Shown here: positions 37,960-46,960 of the stretch, in pieces
How the letters are laid out: every line of letters starts with the position of its first letter
How positions within the stretch are numbered: position 1 is the stretch's first letter
NCBI GenBank assembly: GCA_002840765.1
Contig: PHCE01000001.1
Span: 186,001-250,000, forward strand
Length of the DNA stretch: 64,000 nt
Origin: Betaproteobacteria bacterium HGW-Betaproteobacteria-7
GTDB lineage: Bacteria; Pseudomonadota; Gammaproteobacteria; Burkholderiales; Rhodocyclaceae
Direction of reading: 5' to 3'
Translations under genes and position numbers: made by a program
The notes under the pieces: generated by a model
Seen by the model: only the letters and a program-made list of their open reading frames with translations
Told to the model about the DNA's origin: nothing
The model's database searches: none

Positions 37960-40900
37960 ATGGCCCGTCGTTCCACTGCGCCTTCCCTATGGCTGCCCGG
38001 ATTCGATCCGGACGAGCCCCCTATCCTGCCGGAACTGGCAACCCCCATCGTCGTTCCATCGGTGGAAGCAGCCCTGGCGGAATGCATCGAAGCGTCTCGG
38101 ATTGAGACACCCGAACCCGCCGTAGTCGCCCGCGCCAGTTGGCGCACGACTAGCCAGGTCGTCGAGGCCGCACCGCGCATCCTGTGGCCGCGCCTCACCA
38201 GTGCCGGCCGGCTCTATCCGGTCGGCGCCGTTGCGAAGTTCGAGGCCAATCTGGTGGCCATCGACACCCTGCAACGGATCGAGAACGAAAACCGCGCCCC
38301 CGCTGCGGAAGAGCGCCAAGCCCTCCAGCGCCACACCGGCTGGGGCGGTCTGCCGGCGAGCTTCAACCTCAACACCGACGAACCCGCTTGGGCCGAACGT
38401 GCCCGCCGGTTGCAGGACCTGCTGCCGCCCGAGGATTACGCCTCTGCACGGGCCTCCGTGAACAACAGCCACTACACCGAGATTCACGTGATCGAGGCCA
38501 TGTGGCAGGCGATCCTCGGCTTCGGTTTCAGCGGCGGCCGCGTCCTCGAACCCGCGGCCGGCATCGGCCATTTCATCGGCGCCATGCCGGAGAACCTGGC
38601 GGAGCGCAGCACCGTCACCGCCATCGAGATCGACCACCTCTCGGGTCGCATCCTGCAAGCGCTCTATGCTCCTGGCGGCGCGGACGTACGCATCGCGCCC
38701 TTCGAGAAGACGCCGCTGCCCGAGAACTGGTTCGACCTGGTGATCGGCAACGTTCCTTTCGGCAAATACCAGGTCGCCGACCAGAGCAACCGGGCCTACG
38801 CCCACTACAGCATCCACAACTACTTCCTCGGGCGCGCCCTCGATCTGGTGCGTCCCGGCGGGCTGGTCTGCCTCATCACCAGCAGCCACACGCTGGAATC
38901 CAGGCAAGAGACGGTACGCCAGTACCTCGCGAGCCAGGCCCATCTGCTGGGGGCTATCCGGCTCCCCAAGGGGGCCTTCGCCGGCATCGCCGCCACCGAG
39001 GCGCAGACCGACATCCTGTTCCTGCGCAAGCGGCAACGCTCGGAGACGGTCGAAGCCGAGTGGCTGGACATCACCGCGGTGCCGAACGAATTGAGACATC
39101 CCTTGGCGCCGCCGAATCGCTACCTGCCGATCAACGAATGGTACATGCGGCACCCTGAGTTCTGCATCGGTCGCATCCGTAGCGAGAGCAACGGCTACGA
39201 GGAAGTCCCGATGGCGGTTTTCGAGGGCGATTTGGAAGCTACCCTGCTTGAGCGCATCGCCTTGCTGCCCACCGATGTTTTTGAGCCAGTGAAGCATGCG
39301 GCGGCGGCGCTGCGGGTGGTCGTACCGGCCGAGGCCGGCGCCCGCCCCGGCAGCTTCCGCCTGCATCAAGGGCGGGTGCATCGGGTCGAAGGCAGCGAAC
39401 AGGTCGATGTCCATGATCTGTTCAACGCCACGCAGCGGGCCAGGATCACGGGGATGTGCGCCATCCGCGACCATGCCCGGGCCCTGCTCGATGCACAGCT
39501 CGAGGATGAGAGCGATGGCCCGCTTGGACACCTGCGGGCGATGCTCAACGGCACCTACGACCGTTTCGTCGCCAAGTACGACTGCCTTACGGCCCGGGCC
39601 AACGCGTTAGCATTTCGGCGCGATCCGGACTATCCGCTGCTCTTGTCCCTGGAGCATTACGACGAAGAGTCGGGGACGGCGCGCAAGGCGGCGTTGTTCA
39701 CCCAGCGCACCCTGAGCCGGGTGGTCGAACCCGACCGCGCCGGCGAACCGTGCGAGGCCTTGGCCGCCTCGGTGCAGTGGCGTGGCCGAGTAGATCCGGC
39801 TTACATGGCCGGGCTTCTCGAAGCACCGGAAGCGGAGGTCCTGGATGTACTGGCCAACGCCGGTCACATCTTCCGGGACCCGATGGACGGAAGTTGGAAG
39901 ACCGCCGACGACTACCTGTCGGGCAACGTGAAAACGAAGCTAAAGCAGGCGGTGCTGTCGGGAGCAGCGTATCGGCGCAACGTCGAGGCGTTGGAGAAGG
40001 TGCAACCGGAGGATCTGCCGCCGGCGGCCATTGAGCCGCGTCTGGGCGCGGTATGGGTTCCGGCCCATGACGTCGAGAGCTTCGTCCAGGAAGTACTGGA
40101 ACTGAAGGACTGCCAGGTTGGCTACTCGGCCGAGGCTGGCGCCTGGTCGGTAAAGTATGGCGAATGGGAAGCCCGGCAGAACGTCAAGGTGACCCAGGAA
40201 TTCGGCACCTCGCGCATGAACGCCATCGAACTGGTGCAGTGCGCGCTGAACGTCCAGGTGCCGACGGTCCGTGACCGTGACCAGGAGACCGACAAGTACT
40301 ACGTCAATGCCGCCGAGACCTTGGCCGCCCGGGAAAAGTTGGGCCTGGTCAAGGAGCGTTTCGCGACCTGGGCTTTTTCGGAGACCGAGCGCCGCGAGCG
40401 CTTGTGCCGCATCTACAACGACTTGTTCAACGCGACGCGGCCACGGCACTTCGACGGCTCGCATCTGAAGCTACCCGGCTTCTCGCGTTGCTTCGATCTG
40501 CATCCGCATCAGCCGAACGCGGTGTGGCGCATCGTGCAGTCGGGCAATACCGGCCTCTTTCACGTGGTCGGCGCCGGCAAAACGGCGGTTTGCGTCATTG
40601 CCAGCATGGAACTGCGCCGCCTGGGGTTTGCCAACAAGCCCTGCCATGTGGTCCCCAACCACATGCTGGCCCAGTACACCGCGGAGTTCGTCCGGCTCTA
40701 CCCTAACGCCTCGGTGCTGATGGCGACGAAGGAGGACCTGGAGGGCAATCGCCGGCGCGAGCTGGTGTCGCGCATCGCCACGGGCGACTGGGACGCGGTG
40801 GTCATCACGCATTCGAGCTTCGAGCGCATCAAGCTCTCGCCGCAATTCACCGAGGGCTACATCAAGGAGATCATCCATGAAATAGAAATGGCAGTACGTG

Positions 40901-42963
40901 CCGAGAAGAGCAACGACCGGTCGAACCGGATCGTCAAGCAACTCGAGGCGATGAAGAAAAGCTGGCAGGCCCGGCTGGAAAAGCTGTCCGCCGACAACAA
41001 GAAGGACGACCTGCTGACCTGGGAGCAACTGGGCGTCGACTGGCTGTTCGTCGATGAAGCCCACTTGCACAAGAACCTCTACCGGTTCACCAAGATGACC
41101 CGGGTGGCCGGGCTGCCGCTGACCAGTTCGGAACGCGCCTTCGATCTGTACCTGAAGACGCGCTACACCATGCAGCGCCACGGCAATGCGCAGCGCGGCG
41201 TGGTGTTCGCGACGGCGACGCCGGTGGCCAACACCATGGCCGAAGTCCACACCATGATGCGCTACCTGCAGCCCAAGCGGCTGGAGGAACTCGGGCTGCA
41301 GCAGTTCGATGCCTGGGCGGCGACCTTCGGGGAGAGCGTGACGGCGCTGGAGATTGCGCCGGACGGCAGCGGCTACCGCATGCACACGCGCTTCGCGCGC
41401 TTCATCAACGTGCCCGAGTTGATGGCGGTGTTCGGCGAAGTGGCCGACATCCGCACGGCTGAGATGCTGGATTTGCCAGTGCCGACGCTGCGTGGCGGCA
41501 AGCCACGTATTGTCGCCTGCCCGGCCAGCCCGTCGCTGAAGGCCTTCGTTCAGACCCTGGTGTTGCGGGCGGAAGCCATCCGCAACGGCGAGGTCGATCC
41601 GAAGGACGACAACATGCTGGCGGTGACCACCGACGGTCGCAAGGCCGCACTGGACTTCCGGCTGGTGGCGCCCACGGCACGCTTTGATGAAAACGGCAAG
41701 GTGGCCGCCTGCGTGCGGGAAGTACATGCCATCTGGCAGCGCACGATGGATTTCCGGGGGGCACAGTTGGTGTTCTGCGACTTGTCGTCCCCCAAGGGCG
41801 GCAAGGCGTTCAGCGTCTACGACGACTTGCGGGCGCGGCTCATGGCGGCGGGCATTCCTGAAAAGGAAATCGCCTTCATCCATGGCGCCGAGACCGATGC
41901 CCAGAAGGCCGCGCTGTTCAAGGCGGTACGGGAAGGCCGGGTGCGGGTGCTGCTGGGGTCCACTGCCAAGATGGGGGTGGGCACCAACGTGCAAACGCAC
42001 CTCGTGGCTCTGCATCACCTTGACGCCCCATGGCGTCCCTGCGATGTGGAGCAGCGGGAGGGCCGTATCCTGCGCCAGGGCAACCTGAGCGAGGAAGTGG
42101 AGATCTTCCGCTACGTCACCCAGCAAAGCTTCGACAGTTACTCGTGGCAGACGCTGGAGACCAAGGCGCGTTTCATCGCCCAGGTCATGGCGGGCGACAA
42201 GGGCATCCGCTCGCTGGAGGATGTGGAACTGGCGGCACTGTCCTATGCCGAGGTGAAAGCTTTGGCGTCGGGCAATCCGCTGGTGATCGAGAAGGCCGGC
42301 GTGGATGCGGAGGTGGCCCGGCTCTCAACTTTGTTCTCGGTGTGGCGCAACCAGCGCTACGCCAACGAGAGCGAGGTAGGCCGGTTGCCGATGATGCTGG
42401 AGTCGCTGGAGAAGAAATTGGCACTGTACGCAGAGGACGCCACTCGCATTGAACCGCAGACCATGCAAAGCATCGCGGTGGAACTGGCGGGTCGCAAGAT
42501 CGCGGGTCCCGATGCGGTGGGCGAAGCGCTACGCGGCTTGGTGAAGTCGGCCAAGGAAGAAGTGCGCACGGCCAGCCGGATGATCGAGCGGGTCGTCGGC
42601 CGCTTTGGCGGTTTCGACCTCGGCATCCTCGCCGCCCGCGGCGACGAGACGCCCAGTCTGTACCTGGCGGGACACTGCCTGTACAACGCCGAGCCCTATC
42701 AAACGGGTCCGGCCCTGGTGGCGGCCTTGCTGGGAGCGCTGGGATCGGTCGGCAAGCACCACGTCGATACCGTGGCGCAGTTGGCGACCCGCCGCAAGCG
42801 GCTGGAGGATCTGCGGCTGGAACTGGCCCGGCCCTTCGAGCACGAAGGCCGGCTCACCGATCTGCTGGTCCGGCAACGAGAACTGCTCAAGCAACTCGAC
42901 CTGGACAAGGATGAAGCGGGCAGTGCGAAGGCAGACGCCGAAGAAATTCGGCAAGCCGCATGA
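37960..42963 (+). CDS. N6-adenine methylase fused to a SNF2/DEAH-type helicase
   Basis: A 1667-residue protein of the large mobile-element methylase-helicase family. The SAM-dependent methylase part (about residues 170-400) has LEPAAGIGHFIG (SAM motif I) and GNVPFGKYQ, an Asn264-Val-Pro-Phe catalytic motif IV. The helicase part has Walker A VGAGKT at 871, the DEAH box FVDEAH at 1032-1035, and motif VI in EQREGRILRQGN (about 1365). A coiled C-terminus follows. The start at 37960 follows the leader's hairpin-flanked ribosome site. The usual proposed role is modifying or protecting element DNA during transfer. Confidence 0.9.
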   Translation: MARRSTAPSLWLPGFDPDEPPILPELATPIVVPSVEAALAECIEASRIETPEPAVVARASWRTTSQVVEAAPRILWPRLTSAGRLYPVGAVAKFEANLVAIDTLQRIENENRAPAAEERQALQRHTGWGGLPASFNLNTDEPAWAERARRLQDLLPPEDYASARASVNNSHYTEIHVIEAMWQAILGFGFSGGRVLEPAAGIGHFIGAMPENLAERSTVTAIEIDHLSGRILQALYAPGGADVRIAPFEKTPLPENWFDLVIGNVPFGKYQVADQSNRAYAHYSIHNYFLGRALDLVRPGGLVCLITSSHTLESRQETVRQYLASQAHLLGAIRLPKGAFAGIAATEAQTDILFLRKRQRSETVEAEWLDITAVPNELRHPLAPPNRYLPINEWYMRHPEFCIGRIRSESNGYEEVPMAVFEGDLEATLLERIALLPTDVFEPVKHAAAALRVVVPAEAGARPGSFRLHQGRVHRVEGSEQVDVHDLFNATQRARITGMCAIRDHARALLDAQLEDESDGPLGHLRAMLNGTYDRFVAKYDCLTARANALAFRRDPDYPLLLSLEHYDEESGTARKAALFTQRTLSRVVEPDRAGEPCEALAASVQWRGRVDPAYMAGLLEAPEAEVLDVLANAGHIFRDPMDGSWKTADDYLSGNVKTKLKQAVLSGAAYRRNVEALEKVQPEDLPPAAIEPRLGAVWVPAHDVESFVQEVLELKDCQVGYSAEAGAWSVKYGEWEARQNVKVTQEFGTSRMNAIELVQCALNVQVPTVRDRDQETDKYYVNAAETLAAREKLGLVKERFATWAFSETERRERLCRIYNDLFNATRPRHFDGSHLKLPGFSRCFDLHPHQPNAVWRIVQSGNTGLFHVVGAGKTAVCVIASMELRRLGFANKPCHVVPNHMLAQYTAEFVRLYPNASVLMATKEDLEGNRRRELVSRIATGDWDAVVITHSSFERIKLSPQFTEGYIKEIIHEIEMAVRAEKSNDRSNRIVKQLEAMKKSWQARLEKLSADNKKDDLLTWEQLGVDWLFVDEAHLHKNLYRFTKMTRVAGLPLTSSERAFDLYLKTRYTMQRHGNAQRGVVFATATPVANTMAEVHTMMRYLQPKRLEELGLQQFDAWAATFGESVTALEIAPDGSGYRMHTRFARFINVPELMAVFGEVADIRTAEMLDLPVPTLRGGKPRIVACPASPSLKAFVQTLVLRAEAIRNGEVDPKDDNMLAVTTDGRKAALDFRLVAPTARFDENGKVAACVREVHAIWQRTMDFRGAQLVFCDLSSPKGGKAFSVYDDLRARLMAAGIPEKEIAFIHGAETDAQKAALFKAVREGRVRVLLGSTAKMGVGTNVQTHLVALHHLDAPWRPCDVEQREGRILRQGNLSEEVEIFRYVTQQSFDSYSWQTLETKARFIAQVMAGDKGIRSLEDVELAALSYAEVKALASGNPLVIEKAGVDAEVARLSTLFSVWRNQRYANESEVGRLPMMLESLEKKLALYAEDATRIEPQTMQSIAVELAGRKIAGPDAVGEALRGLVKSAKEEVRTASRMIERVVGRFGGFDLGILAARGDETPSLYLAGHCLYNAEPYQTGPALVAALLGALGSVGKHHVDTVAQLATRRKRLEDLRLELARPFEHEGRLTDLLVRQRELLKQLDLDKDEAGSAKADAEEIRQAA

Positions 42964-42973
42964 ATCGATTCAA

Positions 42974-43007
42974 CCCCCATGGCCGCAAGGCTGTGGGGGA
43001 TTTTTTT
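42974..43007 (+). terminator. rho-independent terminator after methylase-helicase
   Basis: CCCCCA-tg-GCC-gcaa-GGC-tg-TGGGGG with a following run of seven T's, 11 bp after the stop codon. Confidence 0.88.
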
Positions 43008-43088
43008 GGCGACGTTGGATCGCACAGGCTGCACTCTTGTGCAGAGCAAATGAGAAATCGCCCAACATTTCGGCAACTATTTTCCTCC

Positions 43089-43127
43089 TTGACGAACAGG
43101 GCCACTATGGATATCTTTAAGATATCC
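43089..43127 (+). promoter_or_regulatory. toxin-antitoxin promoter with palindromic operator
   Basis: TTGACG (43089-43094) and TATCTT (43112-43117) with 17-bp spacing form a plausible sigma-70 promoter. A 19-bp palindrome, GGATATCTT-T-AAGATATCC (43109-43127), overlaps the -10. This is the usual layout for autorepression by an antitoxin. Confidence 0.6.
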
Positions 43128-43145
43128 AAATAGAGGGATATTGCC

Positions 43146-43433
43146 ATGACTGCCCGCGCTGCCGCCAACCAGATCGCATTTCGCTATCGCACGGTCGATA
43201 GCGCCACCGGAATTACGCGTGATACCGCCAAACGTCTGGCGGAATACCTGGGCGTGGATGAAACCCAGGCGATACATCAAGCGCTGCATGAACTGGCCAT
43301 CAAGGTGCTGCCGCAATACGAAGCCGACGATGGCCCGCTGACTGCCGTTCAGGTCCGTCAGATCAAGAAACACGTTCCCCAAGGCAGCAAGCGCTCGGTA
43401 CGTTCGAGTTTGTTCGAAGCAGAAACTGCATGA
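43146..43433 (+). CDS. antitoxin of a PemK-like toxin-antitoxin pair
   Basis: A 95-residue protein just upstream of, and overlapping by four bases, a PemK/MazF-like toxin gene. The N-terminal region (YRTVDSATGITRDTAKRLAEYLGVDETQAIHQALHELA) looks like a ribbon-helix-helix or similar DNA-binding fold. The basic C-terminus (QIKKHVPQGSKRSVRSSLFE) may wrap the toxin. It likely represses its promoter through the palindrome at 43109-43127. Ribosome site GAGGG precedes the ATG. Confidence 0.75.
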   Translation: MTARAAANQIAFRYRTVDSATGITRDTAKRLAEYLGVDETQAIHQALHELAIKVLPQYEADDGPLTAVQVRQIKKHVPQGSKRSVRSSLFEAETA

Positions 43434-43840
43434 CGCCCCAGTGGTGGGGAGAACCTACCGCTGGCGAAATCGTCTGGTGCCATTTCCCGGACAACATTAA
43501 CCCCCGGCCAAAGCCGCGGCCAGCCTTGGTCTTGGTGGTCTTTGACGACGATGCGCCGCACTTCGAGGTACGTGTTGCGTACGGCACCAGCCAGCGGACG
43601 ACAACATTGCATCGGGGCGAGTTCTCGATCCTGCGCGACCGTAACCATGCCGCCTACGAGGCGGCTGGATTGAGCTACGACACCAAGTTCGACCTGAAAC
43701 AGGCCATCGATTTACCTTTTACCACCGAGTGGTTTTCGGTGCCGCCAGCCGCACCCCATGGGCAAACACCCAAGTTGGGCACCCTCCACCCCTCGCTGGT
43801 ACGCGCCGTACAGGCCGCATTTCAAGCAGCGGGCGAATGA
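43430..43840 (+). CDS. PemK/MazF-like toxin
   Basis: A 136-residue protein with the CcdB/PemK barrel start GEIVWCHFPDN, then PRPKPRPALVLVVFDDD and VRVAYGTSQR, typical of MazF/PemK endoribonuclease toxins (GDIV...RPALV...TSQ). The start overlaps the antitoxin stop. It would cut mRNA when the antitoxin is lost, stabilising the element. Confidence 0.78.
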   Translation: MTPQWWGEPTAGEIVWCHFPDNINPRPKPRPALVLVVFDDDAPHFEVRVAYGTSQRTTTLHRGEFSILRDRNHAAYEAAGLSYDTKFDLKQAIDLPFTTEWFSVPPAAPHGQTPKLGTLHPSLVRAVQAAFQAAGE

Positions 43841-43997
43841 GCAACTGCACGACTGCCCTCACGGAACAAATAGTCCTGCCGTCGCACCTCCTGACCGTTA
43901 ACTTCCTTTCATTCGAAAGGCAGGGTAATGAACGCATCCTGTTCCCCTATGGATGGACGGTCCGTAAGCAATGAATGCATGGCGTAACGCACACCTA

Positions 43998-44440
43998 AAT
44001 TCCAAGCGCTTGGGTATGGCAAAAGCAATCATGGCCTTGAACCCAGGCTAAGCACAGCGCGATACTACAAGTGCTTTCTGTGGACATCGTGTTCGCACAG
44101 CCTTCATCGGCGACTCCGGTCGCCCTGAGGTCCAGCCTAGCTGGCGTCGCAGTCGTCACCTGCCTTCCGAATACCCGACCACCATCGGGTCTGGCCGTTC
44201 ATTTGGCCGAGAGTACTGTTCAGCCATCAGGCTGAATGTTGCGTTTCGCCGCCGTTCGACCTGCGGGTTGATCGGCATTGAACGAAGGCTCTGTTCGCAA
44301 GAACCGTAGGCCGTCATCCTGCACATGCCAGTTGGCATGTCCTGAGCCGCTCTGCCGATCCGGGCAGAGCATCCCGAACGGGGAACCCCAAGTTCCCCGC
44401 CAGGGATCGGTGTTCCCTTTCATTCCAGAAGGAGAACACC
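43998..44440 (+). ncRNA. long structured leader of the 57-residue ORF
   Basis: A 443-nt non-coding stretch collinear with 37529-37959: AATTCCAAGCGCTTG (43998), CGCACAGCCTTCA (44094) and core hairpin GCAG-TCGTCAC-CTGC (44149-44163). Other strong hairpins are TTCAGCC/GGCTGAA (44219-44236), ACATGCCA/TGGCATGT (44323-44340) and GCTCTGCC/GGCAGAGC (44349-44370). The 3' module is ATCCC/GGGAT (44371, 44403) enclosing GGGGAA/TTCCCC (44380-44398), then GGTGTTC (44409) paired with GAACACC (44434-44440), which ends at the ATG and covers the GGAG. Confidence 0.72.
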
Positions 44441-44614
44441 ATGTTCGCAACCTCTGTGACCAAAACGTCGCGTCCAGTTGCCGTGCTGTTGGGTGGTTCC
44501 GGGTATGCCCGGCCTGCCCCACGCACACCAGCCGTACCAGCGTTGTTGAAGCCGCCACCGATCGTCTCCGGACGGACAGACTGCGCTTCCGAGCCTCATG
44601 CGGTGGGAGTCTGA
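44441..44614 (+). CDS. 57-residue ORF after the conserved leader
   Basis: A short ORF that starts directly after the RBS-flanking stem (AAGGAGAACACC-ATG) and stops two bases before the next start. The product is Pro/Ala/Val-rich with no recognised motif (MFATSVTKTSRPVAVLLGG at the start). Its exact placement relative to the leader suggests it is translated, perhaps as a leader peptide for the next gene. Confidence 0.5.
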   Translation: MFATSVTKTSRPVAVLLGGSGYARPAPRTPAVPALLKPPPIVSGRTDCASEPHAVGV

Positions 44615-44616
44615 TC

Positions 44617-44838
44617 ATGCCGATCAGCCTCTACCGCCGGCGCATTGCCGCCACCGTGATTCAACTGGCCAAGGACGATCCATCCCTGGTCAAGGAGGTC
44701 ATCGCCCGCTTACGAGAGTCGGGCGAGATCGAAGTCGATGATCTGGTCTATCTGGACCGGATCGCCGACCGCTGGATTGGGATTGCCGAGGAGAACAGCA
44801 AGGCCGTATCAGCGTACCCGCGTCAAGCGTGCGGGTAG
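44617..44838 (+). CDS. small hypothetical protein
   Basis: A 73-residue protein beginning MPISLYRRRIAATVIQLAKDD. It is helical and charged, with a VKEVIARLRESGEIEVDDL block. GGGAG lies upstream and the 57-residue ORF ends two bases before it, so coupling is likely. No known family. Its 3' end overlaps the convergent 44809-45039 gene by 30 bp. Confidence 0.6.
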   Translation: MPISLYRRRIAATVIQLAKDDPSLVKEVIARLRESGEIEVDDLVYLDRIADRWIGIAEENSKAVSAYPRQACG

Positions 44839-45039
44839 CGGGATGCCTTTGGCATTGACCAGTTCTACAGCGATCTTTTCCAGCAGATTCGGACGTTCGT
44901 CGTTCAGCGTATCGGCCCACCGGGTCAATACCTGTTCGATGTCGTCCGGCGTTCGCGCCCCGTCGAAGTCGAGACCGAGTTTTCGGAAGTCCTCGATTTC
45001 GTCGGGCGTGAACCGTAGTGCGTTGCCTGCACGCAGCAT
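44809..45039 (-). CDS. small hypothetical protein
   Basis: A 76-residue acidic protein (MLRAGNALRFTPDEIEDFR start). The block GLDFDGARTPDDIEQVLTRWADTL looks like a folded helical domain. The ATG at 45039 has AAAGGTG upstream; a second ATG six codons earlier (45057) is possible. Convergent with the preceding gene. Confidence 0.5.
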   Translation of the reverse strand: MLRAGNALRFTPDEIEDFRKLGLDFDGARTPDDIEQVLTRWADTLNDERPNLLEKIAVELVNAKGIPLPARLTRVR

Positions 45040-45096
45040 GCTGTGGGCACCTTTCATGTGTGAGCGTTTAGCTTAGCAGCGCCACATGTCCGTGCA

Positions 45097-45166
45097 CCCC
45101 CGGGGAGTCTACCGCTTCCCCGACCGGGGACAGGTGTTCCCTCTGTTCGCCTTTGGAGATAACACC
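45097..45166 (+). ncRNA. short two-hairpin leader
   Basis: Only the 3' module of the leader family is present: CCCC (45097) paired with GGGG (45126) around GGGGAG/TTCCCC (45102-45121), then GGTGTT (45133) paired with AACACC (45161-45166) ending at the ATG. The TTTGGAG ribosome site lies between the last two arms. Confidence 0.6.
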
Positions 45167-45667
45167 ATGTCAATCGAGAAGTCCCGTCCTCGTCCGCGGC
45201 GCTCCAGCCTCGAGTCTGAGGAAGAACGTGCTTGGGTTGGCTTCTACCAACGCGTCGGCCGGGATCCGGCCATCGCTAGCGAAGTCCTGGCCCAGTTGGA
45301 GTCCGATCCTGAAATGAAGCGCTGCCATCTGGCGCTCTACCTGTGCTGCAGGGAATCCCTGCGCCAGCACAAGGCCCGCCAGGCGCGGCACAAGCGGATC
45401 GGTCAGTTCATCCGCGGGCTGTGCATCGGGTTGTTCATCCAGCCACTGCGCAACCTGCAGACGATGTGGCGCCATGGCAGCTACCTTGCTGTCGAATGCC
45501 TGCCCGAAGCAGCCAAGGAACCGGCCGCCGCCCAGGTGCGTCGCCTGCCCCGGGAAGCCAAGTTCGCGACGGCCCGCGCGGCTTTCGAGCGCCAGGCCGC
45601 CTTGGTCCCCGCAGCCACCGAAGACCAGGCCTCGTCGGCCGATAAAGCACCGCGCACGGCCGCCTGA
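45167..45667 (+). CDS. hypothetical protein
   Basis: A 166-residue basic protein I do not recognise. It begins MSIEKSRPRPRRSSLESEEE. A central region with two cysteines (LALYLCCRESLRQHKARQARHKR) is followed by a possibly amphipathic segment (FIRGLCIGLFIQPLRNLQ) and a C-terminal Ala/Arg-rich tail. The start is fixed by the leader module. Function unknown. Confidence 0.65.
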   Translation: MSIEKSRPRPRRSSLESEEERAWVGFYQRVGRDPAIASEVLAQLESDPEMKRCHLALYLCCRESLRQHKARQARHKRIGQFIRGLCIGLFIQPLRNLQTMWRHGSYLAVECLPEAAKEPAAAQVRRLPREAKFATARAAFERQAALVPAATEDQASSADKAPRTAA

Positions 45668-45913
45668 CCCTTCCGGTCCGGCCTGCGATGCAACGGCTCC
45701 GACCGTCGTATCCGGATCGCCGAATGCCCGCGCCCGCGCTTCAGTTCGCGGTGCGTGCGGCGCTCGCTTCGATCCCACCCATGCGTGCCGATACGCCCCG
45801 AGGCAGCCTCGCACGACCAGATCCCGCATTGCCGACCCGCGTTCACCTTCCCCCGTCCGCCGGTGGGCATCGGCATGCCCATCCCCGTCTCAAGCCATGA
45901 AAGGAAGCCATCG

Positions 45914-46153
45914 ATGATCACCGTCACCGCAATCCTGAATGCCATCGAAGCCCATGCCAACCGCGCCATCGTCCAAGAACTTCGCCTCATCAAGAAAGAG
46001 GTCGAAAAACTGCGTTCGTCCCTGTGCCCGGATGACCAAGACCACGCGGACGCCCTGCTGCTGAAACTGGACCGTCTGATATTCGACCAGATCGTCGTCG
46101 CCGATGACATGGTCGTTGAGCAAGTATTCCAGCCGGTAGCGCAAACGGCCTGA
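45914..46153 (+). CDS. small hypothetical helical protein
   Basis: A 79-residue protein beginning MITVTAILNAIEAH. It looks like an alpha-helical hairpin (ELRLIKKEVEKLRSSL; ADALLLKLDRLIFDQIVV). GAAAGGAAG lies upstream. No family recognised. Confidence 0.6.
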   Translation: MITVTAILNAIEAHANRAIVQELRLIKKEVEKLRSSLCPDDQDHADALLLKLDRLIFDQIVVADDMVVEQVFQPVAQTA

Positions 46154-46263
46154 ATTACCGCGCAACGACACGCCCGCCGTACTCCGGCCCGGCGAACCAA
46201 CACCCCCGTGGGGCTCACACCCATGGGGTATCGGGCTCCACGCCATGTCGAAAGGAACCCGAG

Positions 46264-46935
46264 ATGAACAAGATCAGCATCAATGCGGAACAGCAACTCT
46301 ATGTCATCGATTGCGGCGAGGGCTATACCTGCTTCGGCTTTGCCAACGCCCGCGACCATGCCAACCTGATTGCCCACAAACTGGGCCGAGCCGACCTCGC
46401 CTTCACGGACGAGGACTATGCCACTCTCGCTGGTTACGAGAAGTATTGCCATGCCGTCCAGGCCTGGAGCCAATCGCCGCTGACGCGCACGACGTACTTC
46501 GATCCAGGTACCGACACCAGGGCCGCCAAGATTCTGGAGTCCTGTCGGACCCACGAACAAAAGATTCGCCTGATTCTTGGCGACACGCTTACCGGCGAAC
46601 CATGGCTGGAAGAGCACGATGTCGTCGGCCGGATTGGCCGCTCGATCGGAACCCTGAAAGTTCCACTGCTGATTGAGCCTGGCGAACATGGCGGCAACGC
46701 CATTCTGTGCGCCTGCATCCTGGCCATCGTTGACTGGGCGTCCGGTAATTTCCTGTACCGCCATGACGCTTATCGGGAAGCCGAATTGAGTATCAAACCG
46801 TCGGCCGATGCCGAGCGCCCCTGGGACGTACTCCGGCACGAAGAAGTCGTCGCCAGTTTCCGGGATATCGGCCAGGCCGGCGCCTACCTCGCCTTCATGC
46901 GCGGGGCGACAATCGAGCCGCGCGTCTTCCGCTGA
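46264..46935 (+). CDS. hypothetical ICE/plasmid protein
   Basis: A 223-residue soluble protein beginning MNKISINAEQQLYVIDCGEGYTCFGF-like, rich in aromatic and acidic residues, with LLIEPGEHGGNAILCACILAIVDWASG. I do not recognise a named family. AAAGGAACCCGAG precedes the ATG, and an imperfect stem (CGGGCTCC/GGAACCCG) spans the ribosome site, a possible degenerate version of the two-hairpin leader. Confidence 0.65.
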   Translation: MNKISINAEQQLYVIDCGEGYTCFGFANARDHANLIAHKLGRADLAFTDEDYATLAGYEKYCHAVQAWSQSPLTRTTYFDPGTDTRAAKILESCRTHEQKIRLILGDTLTGEPWLEEHDVVGRIGRSIGTLKVPLLIEPGEHGGNAILCACILAIVDWASGNFLYRHDAYREAELSIKPSADAERPWDVLRHEEVVASFRDIGQAGAYLAFMRGATIEPRVFR

Positions 46936-46960
46936 CGCCGCCAAAGCAAGTCCATGGAGC

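Noticed and set aside
37426-38125. Short ORFs in the 37.4-38.1 kb leader, both strands
   Set aside because: The region is conserved as spaced blocks and hairpins shared with a leader at 44 kb, not as codons.
37987-42126. Long minus-strand ORFs (514 and 551 codons) opposite the methylase-helicase
   Set aside because: The sense protein has clear SAM, Walker and DEAH motifs. The antisense products are composition artefacts without domains.
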